This document shows, piece by piece, positions 1 through 9,968 of a stretch of 32,956 nt of DNA. A program made the translations under genes and the position numbers. The notes beneath the pieces are model-generated. The model did not search any database and was not told where the DNA came from. It saw only the letters and a program-made list of their open reading frames with translations. Origin of the DNA: Pseudomonadota bacterium (GTDB lineage Bacteria > Pseudomonadota > Alphaproteobacteria > Sphingomonadales > Sphingomonadaceae); assembly GCA_023423775.1 (NCBI GenBank), contig JAFAEZ010000198.1, positions 1 through 32,956 on the forward strand, read 5' to 3'. Each line of letters starts with the position of its first letter. Position 1 is the stretch's first letter.

Positions 1-171
1 GCCAGGGCCGATGCCCGGCACAGTTTCGAGCGCAGCCGCCGGGTGGCGCCCGCGCTGCAATTCGGATTCCTGGTCGCCGCCGGAGCGGCCGCCGCCACCG
101 CCGCGGCCGTCACCGTCCACGGCAGTCTCGCCGGCACCTTCCGGGCCGTGGCCGACCGGCTGGGCGGCTGA
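1..171 (+). CDS. C-terminal fragment of a small membrane protein, possibly Flp-type pilin-like
   Basis: An open frame runs in from the left edge and stops at TGA 169-171, giving 56 residues with no start inside the window. It contains a basic stretch (RSRR), then LQFGFLVAAGAAAATAAAV, a probable membrane helix, and ends GSLAGTFRAVADRLGG. The order of an aromatic-Gly pair, a small-residue-rich helix and a tail of the form SLxxTFxxVAxxL resembles Flp/type IVb pilins (known pattern: EYGLIAALIAV followed by LxxTFxxVxxxL). The conserved Glu before Tyr-Gly is replaced by Gln, so if related it is divergent. The link is inferred from a short stretch; it could equally be the tail of an unrelated membrane protein. 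Confidence 0.4.
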   Translation, partial: ARADARHSFERSRRVAPALQFGFLVAAGAAAATAAAVTVHGSLAGTFRAVADRLGG

Positions 172-180
172 GCCGGGCGC

Positions 181-1956
181 TCAGCCTTTCGGCGCGTCCT
201 TGTGCGGATTGGCGCCGCCGGCCGCGATGAAGGCGCGGACGCGCTGCTCCAGCACGGGCAGCGGGACCGAGCCGGTTTCGAGCACCGCATCGTGGAAATA
301 GCGGATGTCGAACTTCGGACCCAAAGCCGCTTCGGCCTCGGCGCGGAGACGGCGGATCGTCATCTCGCCGAGCTTGTAGGCGAGCGCTTGGCCCGGCCAG
401 CTGATGTAGCGGTCGACCTCGGTGGTCACCTCGTGCAGCGACAAGGCGGTGTGACCGGCGAGATAGTCGATCGCCTGCTGGCGGCTCCAGCCGCGCGAAT
501 GGATGCCGGTGTCGATCACCAGACGGGCGGCGCGCCACATCTCGTAGGAGAGGCGGCCGAAATGGTCGTAGGGTGTGCGGTAGATGCCCATTTCGACGCC
601 AAGATGCTCGGTATAGAGACCCCACCCCTCGCCATAGCCGGAGAAATAGGTCTCGCGCCGGAACGCGGGCCGGGCCGGCTGCTCGAGCGCGAGCGCGGCC
701 TGGAAGCTGTGGCCGGGCGCGCATTCGTGCAGGGTGAGCGCGGTGATCTGGTAGAGCGGGCGCGACGGCAGATTGTAGGTGTTCATCTGGCAGGCATCGA
801 GGCCGCCGCGACCCGCGGTATAGAAAGGCGCGATCGCGTCGGGCACGGGGATGATCGTGAAGCGGTAGCGCGGCAGGAAGCTGAAATAATCCTTCAATTT
901 ACCGTCGACGCGCTTGGCCGCGTAGGATGAGAAGCCCATCAGTTCGTCGGGCGTCTTCGCGTAGAATTGCGGATCGGTCTTGAGGAAGGTCAGGAACTCG
1001 GGGAAGCTGCCCTTGAAGCCGCTCTCGCGCATCACCTGCTGCATCTCGGCCTCGATCCGCGCGACCTCCTTGAGGCCAATCTCGTGGATCTGGTCGGCGG
1101 TGAGATCGAGCGTCGTATATTCCTTGATCTGCGATGCGTAGAAAGCCTTGCCGTCCGGCATGTCGTAGGCCGCGAGACTGGTACGCGCCTTGGGCATATA
1201 TTCGTTGCGCATGAAGGCGAGCAGCTTGGCGAATGCGGGAACCACGGACTCGCGGATCGCCTTCTCGCCCTCCGCGCGAAGCGCGGCCTGCTCGGCAGCC
1301 GGGATCGACTGCGGCATCTGCGCGAACGCCGTGTGGAACGGGTTTTTGGCCAGGTCGGCATCCGCGAACGGTACGATCGAGGCGTCGCGCCCTTCCAGCG
1401 TCGCGCGGGGCACGCTGAAGCCGCGCTTCAGGCCGGCCCGCAGATTGACGATCTGCTCGTCGAAATAGCGCGGAATATCGCGCATGCGGGCAATGTAGCG
1501 GCGATATTCGTCGGCGGTGCGGTAGCCTTGGCGTGGGGCGAGATAGGACCAGAAGCTGCTGTCGGCGTTGAACGACATCTCCCAGCCGCGGAAGCGGCCG
1601 TTGGCGACGAACGCCTCCAGGCTGGTGCGGAATACCGCGGCGTTGATCTTCTCCTCGGGTGAGAGCTGGTCGAACGGAATGCGATCGAGCTCGGCCAGGG
1701 CCTTTCGCCAATATTCGACCCGGCGCTGCTGGTTGGGAGCGTCGACGCGGGGCAGATAATCGGCCGCCTCGCTCGATCCGTCCTCGGCCTCACGCTCGCC
1801 GAACTCCTTCTGGCGCCACGCCCATTCGGCATCGTAGAGCGCCTTGAGCCGGGCATCGGCGGACGTCTGGACGGCGGCCGACTGGGCGGTCGCCGCAGCC
1901 GGGACAATCATTGCGGCGCCCGCGAGGAGCGCGGCGGCCAAGGCCAAGGTCTTCAT
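181..1956 (-). CDS. Exported DUF885 family protein (putative zinc metallohydrolase)
   Basis: The 591-residue protein starts with a Sec-type signal peptide (MKTLALAAALLAGAAM, probable cleavage after ATAQS). The DUF885 hallmark HECAPGH lies at residues 410-416, followed by YGEGWGLYTEHL at 441-452. His410, Glu411, His416 and Glu443 are the likely metal and catalytic residues by analogy with HExxH-type peptidases. Family members are about 550-620 residues, so it is full length. The ATG at 1956 is chosen because AGGAGA precedes it by five bases; an ATG at 1971 overlaps the upstream stop but lacks such a site and would add residues before the signal peptide. It lies 11 bases downstream of the alpha/beta hydrolase and is probably cotranscribed. 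Likely periplasmic; the substrate is unknown, with peptide cleavage an inference. Confidence 0.85.
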   Translation of the reverse strand: MKTLALAAALLAGAAMIVPAAATAQSAAVQTSADARLKALYDAEWAWRQKEFGEREAEDGSSEAADYLPRVDAPNQQRRVEYWRKALAELDRIPFDQLSPEEKINAAVFRTSLEAFVANGRFRGWEMSFNADSSFWSYLAPRQGYRTADEYRRYIARMRDIPRYFDEQIVNLRAGLKRGFSVPRATLEGRDASIVPFADADLAKNPFHTAFAQMPQSIPAAEQAALRAEGEKAIRESVVPAFAKLLAFMRNEYMPKARTSLAAYDMPDGKAFYASQIKEYTTLDLTADQIHEIGLKEVARIEAEMQQVMRESGFKGSFPEFLTFLKTDPQFYAKTPDELMGFSSYAAKRVDGKLKDYFSFLPRYRFTIIPVPDAIAPFYTAGRGGLDACQMNTYNLPSRPLYQITALTLHECAPGHSFQAALALEQPARPAFRRETYFSGYGEGWGLYTEHLGVEMGIYRTPYDHFGRLSYEMWRAARLVIDTGIHSRGWSRQQAIDYLAGHTALSLHEVTTEVDRYISWPGQALAYKLGEMTIRRLRAEAEAALGPKFDIRYFHDAVLETGSVPLPVLEQRVRAFIAAGGANPHKDAPKG

Positions 1957-1967
1957 CTTCTCTCCTG

Positions 1968-2828
1968 TCATGCCTGGATGCGGGCGAGCAGCCGATCGAT
2001 CGCGGCGACGCTCTCCGGCTCGGTGAGGATCGGGGTGTGCCCGACATTGGGAATGGTGACCGCCTCCATCAGCGGAAGCTCGGCCTGCATACGCTCCACC
2101 GTCTCGGCGGAGAGCAGGTCCGAAAGCGCCCCGCGCAGCAGCAGGGACGGCACCCCGGCCAGCCCACGCAGCGCCTGCCAGGCGTCAAAGCCGGTGACGC
2201 CGTTAGGCACCTTGAACGGCTCGGCGATGCGCATGTCGTAATCGAAAGTGATGCGGCCGCCGGAGGTCAGCCGGCACAGGCGCTTGGCCTGGGCAAGCCA
2301 GTCTTCGAGTGTCCAGCGCGGATAGACGTCGCGCTGGAATTCACTGAACCAGCGGGCGGCGTGGAGCCAGGTCGGCCAGGTCTGCGACCGGCCGACATAG
2401 GAGCGGATGCGGTCGAGGCCGCGCTCGTCCAGCGTCGCGCCGACATCGTTGATCATCGCGCCGGCCATGCGGTCGCCATGGGCGGTGGAGAGGAGCATGG
2501 TGAGAAGCCCGCCGAGCGAGGTGCCGAAGGCGATGAAGCGCGGCACGTCCAGCTCGCGCAGCAACGCTTCCAGATCCTGGACGTAGGTCACCGGCATGTA
2601 GGTCATCACGTCTTTGGCGAAGGCGCTCTCGCCGCGGCCGCGCAGTTCGACGCAGATTACGCGCCAATCGGGTGACAGGCGCTCGGCAACCGCTTCGAAG
2701 TCGCGCGCGTTGCGGGTCAGGCCGGGTATGCACAGGATCGGCGGACGGTCCGACGGGCCCGGATAGTCGCGAAAGTGAAGCCGGAGCCCGTCATTCGACC
2801 ACCAGTAACCATCGGACCATGATGCCAT
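1968..2828 (-). CDS. Alpha/beta hydrolase
   Basis: A 286-residue alpha/beta-hydrolase fold protein. The nucleophile elbow GTSLGG places Ser104, and the triad is completed by Asp237 (in GALSDLLS) and His264 (in NVGHTP). The oxyanion-side motif is CIPGLTRNARDFE near residues 33-45, and ELRGRGESA follows strand 4 at 61-69. No signal peptide is visible, so it is probably cytoplasmic. The ATG at 2828 is preferred over 2843 because AGGGAA sits about seven bases before it. The same frame stays open far upstream, but that extension is antisense to selO and is not coding. It is divergent from selO with only 36 bases between starts, so promoters probably reach into the coding regions. The substrate cannot be read from the sequence. 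Confidence 0.88.
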   Translation of the reverse strand: MASWSDGYWWSNDGLRLHFRDYPGPSDRPPILCIPGLTRNARDFEAVAERLSPDWRVICVELRGRGESAFAKDVMTYMPVTYVQDLEALLRELDVPRFIAFGTSLGGLLTMLLSTAHGDRMAGAMINDVGATLDERGLDRIRSYVGRSQTWPTWLHAARWFSEFQRDVYPRWTLEDWLAQAKRLCRLTSGGRITFDYDMRIAEPFKVPNGVTGFDAWQALRGLAGVPSLLLRGALSDLLSAETVERMQAELPLMEAVTIPNVGHTPILTEPESVAAIDRLLARIQA

Positions 2829-2864
2829 GCTAGCTTCCCTCATATTCCGCCCCCATATCGACGG

Positions 2865-4268
2865 ATGATGCACAGCCCGCAACCCAGCCCGTACCGCCCT
2901 GAAAAAGCGATCCTTTCGCTCGGCGACGCTTTTTACGACCCGGTGACGCCCGCGGATTTCCCGCAGGCGATCATGCGTTTCCGCAACCAGCGCTGGGCCG
3001 AAGCGGTCGGCCTGGCAGGCCTGAGCGAGGCCGAGTGGATTCGTCATTTCGCGCGCTTCGAGCGCCTTCCCGACAACCTCCCCGAGCCTTTGGCCCTGCG
3101 CTATCACGGCCACCAGTTCCGGGTGTACAATCCCGACATCGGCGACGGGCGCGGCTTCCTGTTCGCGCAGCTTCGCGACAATGACGGCCGTCTCCTCGAC
3201 CTCGGTACCAAAGGATCGGGCCAGACCCCCTACAGCCGCTTTGGCGACGGCCGCCTGACGCTGAAGGGGGGCGTGCGCGAAGTACTGGCCACCGAGATGC
3301 TTGAGGCCCTGGGGGTCGAGACCAGCAAGAGCTTCTCGCTGATCGAGACCGGCGAGGCCCTGGAGCGCGGCGACGAGCCCTCCCCGACCCGCTCGGCGGT
3401 GCTGGTGCGGCTGCAGCACAGCCATATCCGGATCGGCACCTTCCAGCGGCTCGCTTATCTGGGCGAGGCGGACGCCATCCGCCGGCTCGTCGATTATTGC
3501 CTCGGCCATTATTATGGCGAGCCGGGCGGCGAGGACGGCGCGGGGCGGCTGCTCGCCCGAGTGGCCGAAGCGGCCGCTGGGCTGGCGGCATCCTATGTCG
3601 CCGCGGGTTTCGTCCACGGCGTCCTCAACAGCGACAATATCGCAATCACGGCGCAGAGCTTCGATTACGGACCGTGGCGCTGGACTCCTTTCTGGGACGG
3701 GCATTTCACCGCCGCTTATTTCGACCATGCCGGGCTCTACGCCTTCGGCCGCCAGCCCGAGGCCATCCACTGGGACGTGGTCCAGCTCGCCGCGGCCCTG
3801 CGCACGATCGCCGACGCTGAAGTGCTGACGCCGGCGCTGGAGGCCTTCCCGGCCACGTTCCAGGACAGGCTGGTCGAGACGATATTCGCCCGGCTCGGCA
3901 TCCGTCCCACCGGAACCGATGCCGACAGCGACCTGCTGGTGGTGATGGAGACGGCGCTGGCGCAGAAGACTGTCGAGATCGACCGCTTCTTCTTCGACTG
4001 GCGCGGCGGACGGCGGCGCGGCCCCTCGCCGGCCGACGACGCCTATGCGGCCGACGCATTTGGACCCTTCCGCGAACGGATCGAGCAGTTCGAACCCACA
4101 GCGCCGCTCGCCCATGCTTACTGGTCCGACGAGGGGCCCTGTTCGATGCATATCGACGAGGTCGAGGCAATCTGGGCGCGGATCGACGAGGACGACGACT
4201 GGTCCCATTTCGAGGCGAAAATCAACGCGGTGCGGCGCATGGGCGAAGCGATGGGGAGCGTCTCTTGA
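2865..4268 (+). CDS. selO: SelO/YdiU family protein adenylyltransferase (AMPylase)
   Basis: 467 residues, close to the roughly 480 of E. coli YdiU. SelO proteins are kinase-fold enzymes that bind ATP in a flipped orientation and transfer AMP to Ser, Thr or Tyr of target proteins, with a role in redox and stress homeostasis (known for the family). Visible motifs: LRYHGHQFRVYNP at 78-90, GTKGSGQTPYSRFGDGR at 114-130 with Lys116, GGVREVLATEM at 135-145 with Glu139, HGVLNSDN at 251-258 (Asn255, Asp257, Asn258), and the metal-binding DYG at Asp267. All expected catalytic positions are kept. Bacterial SelO lacks the C-terminal selenocysteine seen in vertebrates. Starts at 2865 and 2868 are both possible (Met-Met). 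astD follows after 50 bases and may share the transcript. Confidence 0.93.
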   Translation: MMHSPQPSPYRPEKAILSLGDAFYDPVTPADFPQAIMRFRNQRWAEAVGLAGLSEAEWIRHFARFERLPDNLPEPLALRYHGHQFRVYNPDIGDGRGFLFAQLRDNDGRLLDLGTKGSGQTPYSRFGDGRLTLKGGVREVLATEMLEALGVETSKSFSLIETGEALERGDEPSPTRSAVLVRLQHSHIRIGTFQRLAYLGEADAIRRLVDYCLGHYYGEPGGEDGAGRLLARVAEAAAGLAASYVAAGFVHGVLNSDNIAITAQSFDYGPWRWTPFWDGHFTAAYFDHAGLYAFGRQPEAIHWDVVQLAAALRTIADAEVLTPALEAFPATFQDRLVETIFARLGIRPTGTDADSDLLVVMETALAQKTVEIDRFFFDWRGGRRRGPSPADDAYAADAFGPFRERIEQFEPTAPLAHAYWSDEGPCSMHIDEVEAIWARIDEDDDWSHFEAKINAVRRMGEAMGSVS

Positions 4269-4318
4269 CCGCGTCGTTCAAACATGTTGGGGCTGCGGCC
4301 CAGGAGATTGAGAACCAG

Positions 4319-5749
4319 ATGAGCGACATGCTGACCTCGACCGAACCGGCCACCGGGGCCGCGCTCTGGACCGGCGCCATCGGCGACGCCGACACCGAGG
4401 TTAGCGCGGCGCGCGAGGCCTGGGCCGGCTGGGCGGCACGGCCGCTGGCGGTGCGGTCGGAGACGCTGCGCCGCTTTGCCAACGTGGTGCGCCAGAACAA
4501 GGACAGGTTCGCCGACCTGATCGCGCGCGAGACCGGCAAGCCGTTGTGGGAAGCCGGCACCGAAGTCGATTCGGTGGTGAACAAGGTCGACATCTCGATC
4601 GCCGCTTATTCCGAGCGGACCTCGCAGCGGCGGCTGGAAGGGGCGCTCGGCGCGCGCGTCGCCGTCCGCCACAAGCCGCACGGCGTGCTGGCGGTGCTCG
4701 GCCCCTATAATTTCCCGGCCCACCTGCCCAACGGCCATATCGTCCCGGCCCTGCTCGCCGGCAATGCGGTGGTGTTCAAGCCGTCGGAAAAGACGCCGGC
4801 CGTGGGCGAGATGCTGGTCAAGCTGTTTCACGAGGCCGGCGTTCCCGAAGGCGTGCTGCGTTGCCTTCAGGGCGGCCCCGACACCGGCCGAGCGCTCGCC
4901 GGCCATCCCGGCCTCGACGGCCTGCTCTTCACCGGCTCAGCCCGGGCCGGCCTGTCGCTGCACCGGCAGTTTGCCGAGACGCCGGAGAAGATTCTCGCGC
5001 TCGAGCTCGGCGGCAACAACCCGCTGGTGGTGTGGGACGCGCCCGACATCCACGCCGCCGCGACGATCGCGGTCCAGTCCGCGTTCATGAGCGCCGGCCA
5101 GCGTTGCACGGCGGCGCGGCGGCTGATCGTCCGCGACGGCGCGCACGAGGAACTGGTCGGCACGATCGTCAAGCTCGCCGAGCGGCTGATCGTCGACCAG
5201 CCCCATGCCAATCCGGCGCCGTTCATGGGCCCGGTGATCGACAACCAGGCCGCCGACCAGCTCCAGGAAGCCTTTCTCGACCTGATGATGAAGGGCGGCC
5301 GGCCGCTGAAGCATCTCGACCGCCCGTCCGACGACCGGCCGTTCCTCACCCCGGCGGTGATCGACGTTACCGATGTCGGCCAGCGCCCCGACGCCGAATT
5401 GTTCGGACCTGTCCTGCAGGTCATCCGCGTGCCCGATTTCGACGCGGCCCTCGCTGAAACCAACGCGACACGCTACGGGCTGGCGGCCTCGCTGGTGGGC
5501 GGCAGCCCGGAGCTGTACGACCGCTTCTGGGCCAACACACGGGCCGGCGTAGTCAATTGGAACAAGCCGACCAACGGCGCTCCATCCACGGCACCGTTCG
5601 GCGGCGTCGGGATCAGCGGCAATCACCGCCCCAGCGCTTATTATGCCGCCGATTACTGCGCCTATCCGGTAACCAGCTCGGAGGCGGAGGCGGCGCGGGC
5701 GTCGATCGGCGTCGGACTGCGCGACGCGAGCGCCGCGCTCAAGGACTGA
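4319..5749 (+). CDS. astD: Succinylglutamate-semialdehyde dehydrogenase-type aldehyde dehydrogenase
   Basis: 476-residue NAD-dependent aldehyde dehydrogenase of the AstD type, the fourth step of the arginine succinyltransferase pathway, turning succinylglutamate semialdehyde into succinylglutamate. It opens LTSTEPATG, keeps the Asn131 oxyanion residue (GPYNFP), Lys154 (FKPSEKTP), Glu229 (LELGGNN) and the nucleophile Cys263 (SAGQRCTAARR). The ATG at 4319 gives the usual core but lacks the short N-terminal strand (FINGxW) seen in enterobacterial AstD. A TTG at 4265, overlapping the selO stop and preceded by GGGGAG, would add 18 unconserved residues and cannot be excluded. No other ast gene is nearby. 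Its stop touches the dnaB stop with no intervening base. Confidence 0.85.
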   Translation: MSDMLTSTEPATGAALWTGAIGDADTEVSAAREAWAGWAARPLAVRSETLRRFANVVRQNKDRFADLIARETGKPLWEAGTEVDSVVNKVDISIAAYSERTSQRRLEGALGARVAVRHKPHGVLAVLGPYNFPAHLPNGHIVPALLAGNAVVFKPSEKTPAVGEMLVKLFHEAGVPEGVLRCLQGGPDTGRALAGHPGLDGLLFTGSARAGLSLHRQFAETPEKILALELGGNNPLVVWDAPDIHAAATIAVQSAFMSAGQRCTAARRLIVRDGAHEELVGTIVKLAERLIVDQPHANPAPFMGPVIDNQAADQLQEAFLDLMMKGGRPLKHLDRPSDDRPFLTPAVIDVTDVGQRPDAELFGPVLQVIRVPDFDAALAETNATRYGLAASLVGGSPELYDRFWANTRAGVVNWNKPTNGAPSTAPFGGVGISGNHRPSAYYAADYCAYPVTSSEAEAARASIGVGLRDASAALKD

Positions 5750-7270
<1,521 letters not shown>

Positions 7271-7277
7271 GGCTCAT

Positions 7278-7306
7278 CCTACCCTGCGCGCGCGCCGGCG
7301 GGTAGG
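7278..7306 (-). promoter_or_regulatory. Inverted repeat in the dnaB leader
   Basis: CCTACCC at 7278-7284 is the exact reverse complement of GGGTAGG at 7300-7306, with a 15-base GC-rich spacer that is itself CG-repetitive. The hairpin would begin eight bases before the dnaB start codon and include part of the AGGATGAG ribosome site on the minus strand. It may limit translation, or it may be a protein-binding palindrome. Function is inference. Confidence 0.4.
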
Positions 7307-7346
7307 TCGCGCGCCAATGTTTCCGTGGCGCTTTATGTGGACGGGC

Positions 7347-7355
7347 TGTGGATAA
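7347..7355 (-). promoter_or_regulatory. Perfect DnaA box upstream of dnaB
   Basis: The minus strand reads TTATCCACA, an exact match to the strict DnaA-box consensus, 76 bases before the dnaB start and 28 bases before the divergent UPF0262 gene. A single box is not an origin; here it would suit transcriptional control of dnaB by DnaA. Binding is inferred. Confidence 0.5.
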
Positions 7356-7383
7356 GCCGTGCTGCACCCGCTAACAGACGTGC

Positions 7384-7851
7384 ATGGGCGAGCCGCGCAT
7401 CATCGACGTCGAACTGGACGACCGCACGATCCTGTGGCGCAACGCCGACGTCGAGCAGGAGCGGAAGATCGCCATCTTCGACCTGCTCGAGGCCAATCAC
7501 TTCGCGCCGGCGGGGCATGAGGGTCCGTTTCGGATCATGCTGCGGGTCGAGGACAATCGGCTCGCCATCGATTTGAAGGACGAGCAGGGCGCGCCGCTGG
7601 AGACGATCCGGCTCGGCCTCGCCCGCTTCCGCCGCCCGATCCGCGATTATTTCGCGATCTGCGATTCCTACTTCAAGGCGGTGCGATCGGACTCGCCGCA
7701 CGGCATCGAGACCGTCGACATGGCGCGGCGCGCGATCCACAATGACGCCGCCGAACTGCTCCAGGAATGCCTCGAGGACCGGATCGACATGGACTTCGAC
7801 ACCGCACGGCGGCTGTTCACCCTGATCTGCGTGCTGCATATAAAGGGGTAA
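7384..7851 (+). CDS. UPF0262 family protein
   Basis: 155 residues matching UPF0262, a small soluble family almost confined to alphaproteobacteria. Recognisable parts are RIIDVELDD near 5-13, a DVEQERKIAIFDLLEANHF block at 22-40, GPFRIMLRVEDNRLAIDL around 47-64 and the C-terminal DFDTARRLFTLICVLHIKG. The family has no established biochemical function. In many alphaproteobacteria it sits beside hisD and maf; here it instead heads a group with a membrane protein and cytidine deaminase. No strong ribosome site precedes ATG 7384. The next gene begins nine bases after its stop, implying cotranscription. Confidence 0.88.
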   Translation: MGEPRIIDVELDDRTILWRNADVEQERKIAIFDLLEANHFAPAGHEGPFRIMLRVEDNRLAIDLKDEQGAPLETIRLGLARFRRPIRDYFAICDSYFKAVRSDSPHGIETVDMARRAIHNDAAELLQECLEDRIDMDFDTARRLFTLICVLHIKG

Positions 7852-7860
7852 GGAGGGTGG

Positions 7861-8454
7861 ATGTCGCACAGAGCGGAGCCCGAGGACGCTACGACTGAGG
7901 CGCCCGCCGCGACGCCGGCGCCGACCCTGCCGACGCGCGCGATCGACGCCGAAACCAAGCGCATCAAGGATTGCGCGGTAGCGCTCTGCGCCGACGTTGA
8001 TGCTGCAGGCCCCGGAAAGGCGATCGACCGCCTCTACCTCTATCTCGACCTGCTCGACCGCAAGGGGAACAGCATCGTCACAGTGAACAGCTTCCTGGTG
8101 GCGATCATCGGCGTGGTCCTGTTTCGCCCGCTCGGCCTGTTCGAGCCGATCGCGCCGACCTACCCGACCGAGCATGGCTTCTGGTGGGGGAGCGTGCTCG
8201 TGCTGGGGACGGGAGCGATGTTCCTCTCCCTGCTGTCGATCCTGTGGGCGCTCGCGGTGTTCCGGGTGCGATGGCGCTTCATGGAACATGCCTGCCAGGA
8301 CGGCACGCTGGCCTTCGACCGCGAGCTCGACCAGTTGTGCGACGAGGCGCGGCGGCGCGTGCGCGTGATCCGGCGCATCCATAGCCTAACCTTCCTCGCC
8401 TTCCTGCTGGCTGCGGCCGGCATCCTCTTCAGCTATGTGAGATTGTTGCCATGA
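7861..8454 (+). CDS. Three-helix membrane protein resembling Pycsar/DUF5706-type effectors
   Basis: 197 residues: an Ala/Pro/Thr-rich N-terminus (1-30), a soluble helical part (31-65), then DRKGN at 66-70 leading directly into helix 1 (about 71-88), helix 2 (109-135), a charged cytoplasmic stretch with ELDQLCDEARRRVRVIRRI (155-173) and helix 3 (about 176-195). This order, a soluble helix ending in D-x-K-G/A-N before the first of three membrane helices and a basic helix before the last, resembles DUF5706 Pycsar membrane effectors, which open membranes on binding cCMP or cUMP. The likeness is from layout and short motifs only. No pyrimidine cyclase is in the window. A strong GGAGG precedes ATG 7861, and its stop overlaps the cdd start (ATGA), so translation is coupled. 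Confidence 0.72.
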   Translation: MSHRAEPEDATTEAPAATPAPTLPTRAIDAETKRIKDCAVALCADVDAAGPGKAIDRLYLYLDLLDRKGNSIVTVNSFLVAIIGVVLFRPLGLFEPIAPTYPTEHGFWWGSVLVLGTGAMFLSLLSILWALAVFRVRWRFMEHACQDGTLAFDRELDQLCDEARRRVRVIRRIHSLTFLAFLLAAAGILFSYVRLLP

Positions 8455-8918
8455 CCACCGCCTCCGCCGTCGAGCGGGCCAGGGCCGTCGCCGAAAAGGC
8501 CTATGCGCCTTATTCCCACTTCCACGTCGGCTGCGTCGTCGAGACCGAAGGCGACGGCGCCTTCGAAGCGGCCAATATGGAGAATGCCAGCTACGGCCTG
8601 TCGATCTGCGCCGAGGTCGGCGCGCTTGCAGCCGCCAATGCCGGCGCGGGACTGGCGCAGGTACGGCGGGTGATCGTCGCCGGGGGCACGATCGACGAAG
8701 CCGGCACGCTCGGCGGTACTGCCGTCGCAACGCCCTGCGGCCGGTGCCGCCAGTTGATCCTGGAGGCGGCCCAGGCGTCCGGCCACGACCTCGAGGTGGT
8801 GTGCGTGAGCGGCGACGGTGCGACCGTCCGGTCATACCGCATTTCCGAATTGCTGCCCGACGGTTTCGATTCCTCCGGATTCGGCCGCCGCGGGAACCCC
8901 GCCCTGGCGGCCGAATAA
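8451..8918 (+). CDS. cdd: Cytidine deaminase
   Basis: 155-residue homotetramer-type cytidine deaminase, hydrolysing cytidine and deoxycytidine to uridine and deoxyuridine in pyrimidine salvage. The zinc site is complete: Cys53 and catalytic Glu55 in SICAEVGAL, and Cys96/Cys99 in TPCGRCRQ. The substrate-binding NMENASYG lies at 42-49. The usual Arg after CAE (CAER) is Val here, a minor departure. About 20 residues at the C-terminus (DSSGFGRRGNPALAAE) extend the core. The start overlaps the stop of the membrane protein by four bases, so the two are probably translated together. Confidence 0.93.
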   Translation: MTTASAVERARAVAEKAYAPYSHFHVGCVVETEGDGAFEAANMENASYGLSICAEVGALAAANAGAGLAQVRRVIVAGGTIDEAGTLGGTAVATPCGRCRQLILEAAQASGHDLEVVCVSGDGATVRSYRISELLPDGFDSSGFGRRGNPALAAE

Positions 8919-8924
8919 CCGAGG

Positions 8925-8985
8925 TTCGCGGGAAAATCCGGCGCGCATTCGCCGGGGGCTTGCCCTCCCGCTTCATTCCCGCGAA
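8925..8985. repeat. Nested palindromic extragenic repeat
   Basis: TTCGCGGGAA at 8925-8934 pairs perfectly with TTCCCGCGAA at 8976-8985. Inside it, CCGGCG (8938-8943) pairs with CGCCGG (8950-8955). The 61-base unit fills almost the whole cdd to lipoprotein gap. It looks like a REP-type element; it lacks a T-tract, so it is not a standard terminator. Confidence 0.6.
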
Positions 8986-8996
8986 AGCTCGCGCGC

Positions 8997-9397
8997 ATGA
9001 AGCCATTCCTCCTCCTCGGCCTGGCCGCGCTCGCGGGCTGCGCCAGTAGCGGCCCCGCGCCGCTCGCGCCGGTGCAGAACGTCCGCTACAACGCGATCGG
9101 CCACGACCCCTTCTGGATCGTCGCGGTGGGCGACGACAAGGTTGTGCTGACGCTCGGGCCGGCCGGCGGTCGCGCCGACGGCGAGCTCGAGAGCTACGCT
9201 TATCCGCGGCCGCTGCCGCGCGACGCGGGCGGGGTGCGGCGCTGGCAATCGGGCGAAGGAACCCAGGTGATCACGATCGAAGCGCGTAAGGCGGCATGCC
9301 AGGCAGGCGGCCGCTCCTATCCGGATAAAGTGAAGGTCTCGCTCAGTGGGCGGGTGCTGAACGGCTGCGGCGGCCCCGAGCAGGGAGCGCGCGGCTG

Positions 9398-9398
<1 letters not shown>
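8997..9398 (+). CDS. COG3650-like lipoprotein
   Basis: 133 residues. The N-terminus MKPFLLLGLAALAGC is a lipoprotein signal with lipobox LAGC, so Cys15 would be lipidated. The mature part has AIGHDPFWIV (about 33-42), a core ending in IEARKAACQAGG, SYPDKVKVSLSGRVLNGCG. The EPFW-like motif, the paired Cys residues (Cys in KAAC and NGCG) and the SYPDKV element match the uncharacterised COG3650 envelope family. Role unknown. There is no clear ribosome site before ATG 8997, but the frame, lipobox and the one-base overlap with dcd (TGATG) support it. It probably lies in the outer membrane because no Asp follows the Cys. Confidence 0.8.
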
Positions 9399-9952
<554 letters not shown>

Positions 9953-9968
9953 GCGCGACCCGCCCAGC

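Noticed and set aside
2829..4208. 460-codon upstream extension of the alpha/beta hydrolase
   Set aside because: It is antisense to selO, which shows all catalytic motifs; the hydrolase has a good ribosome site at 2828.
7340..7360. Replication origin at the DnaA box
   Set aside because: Only one perfect box and no AT-rich unwinding region or box cluster is present.
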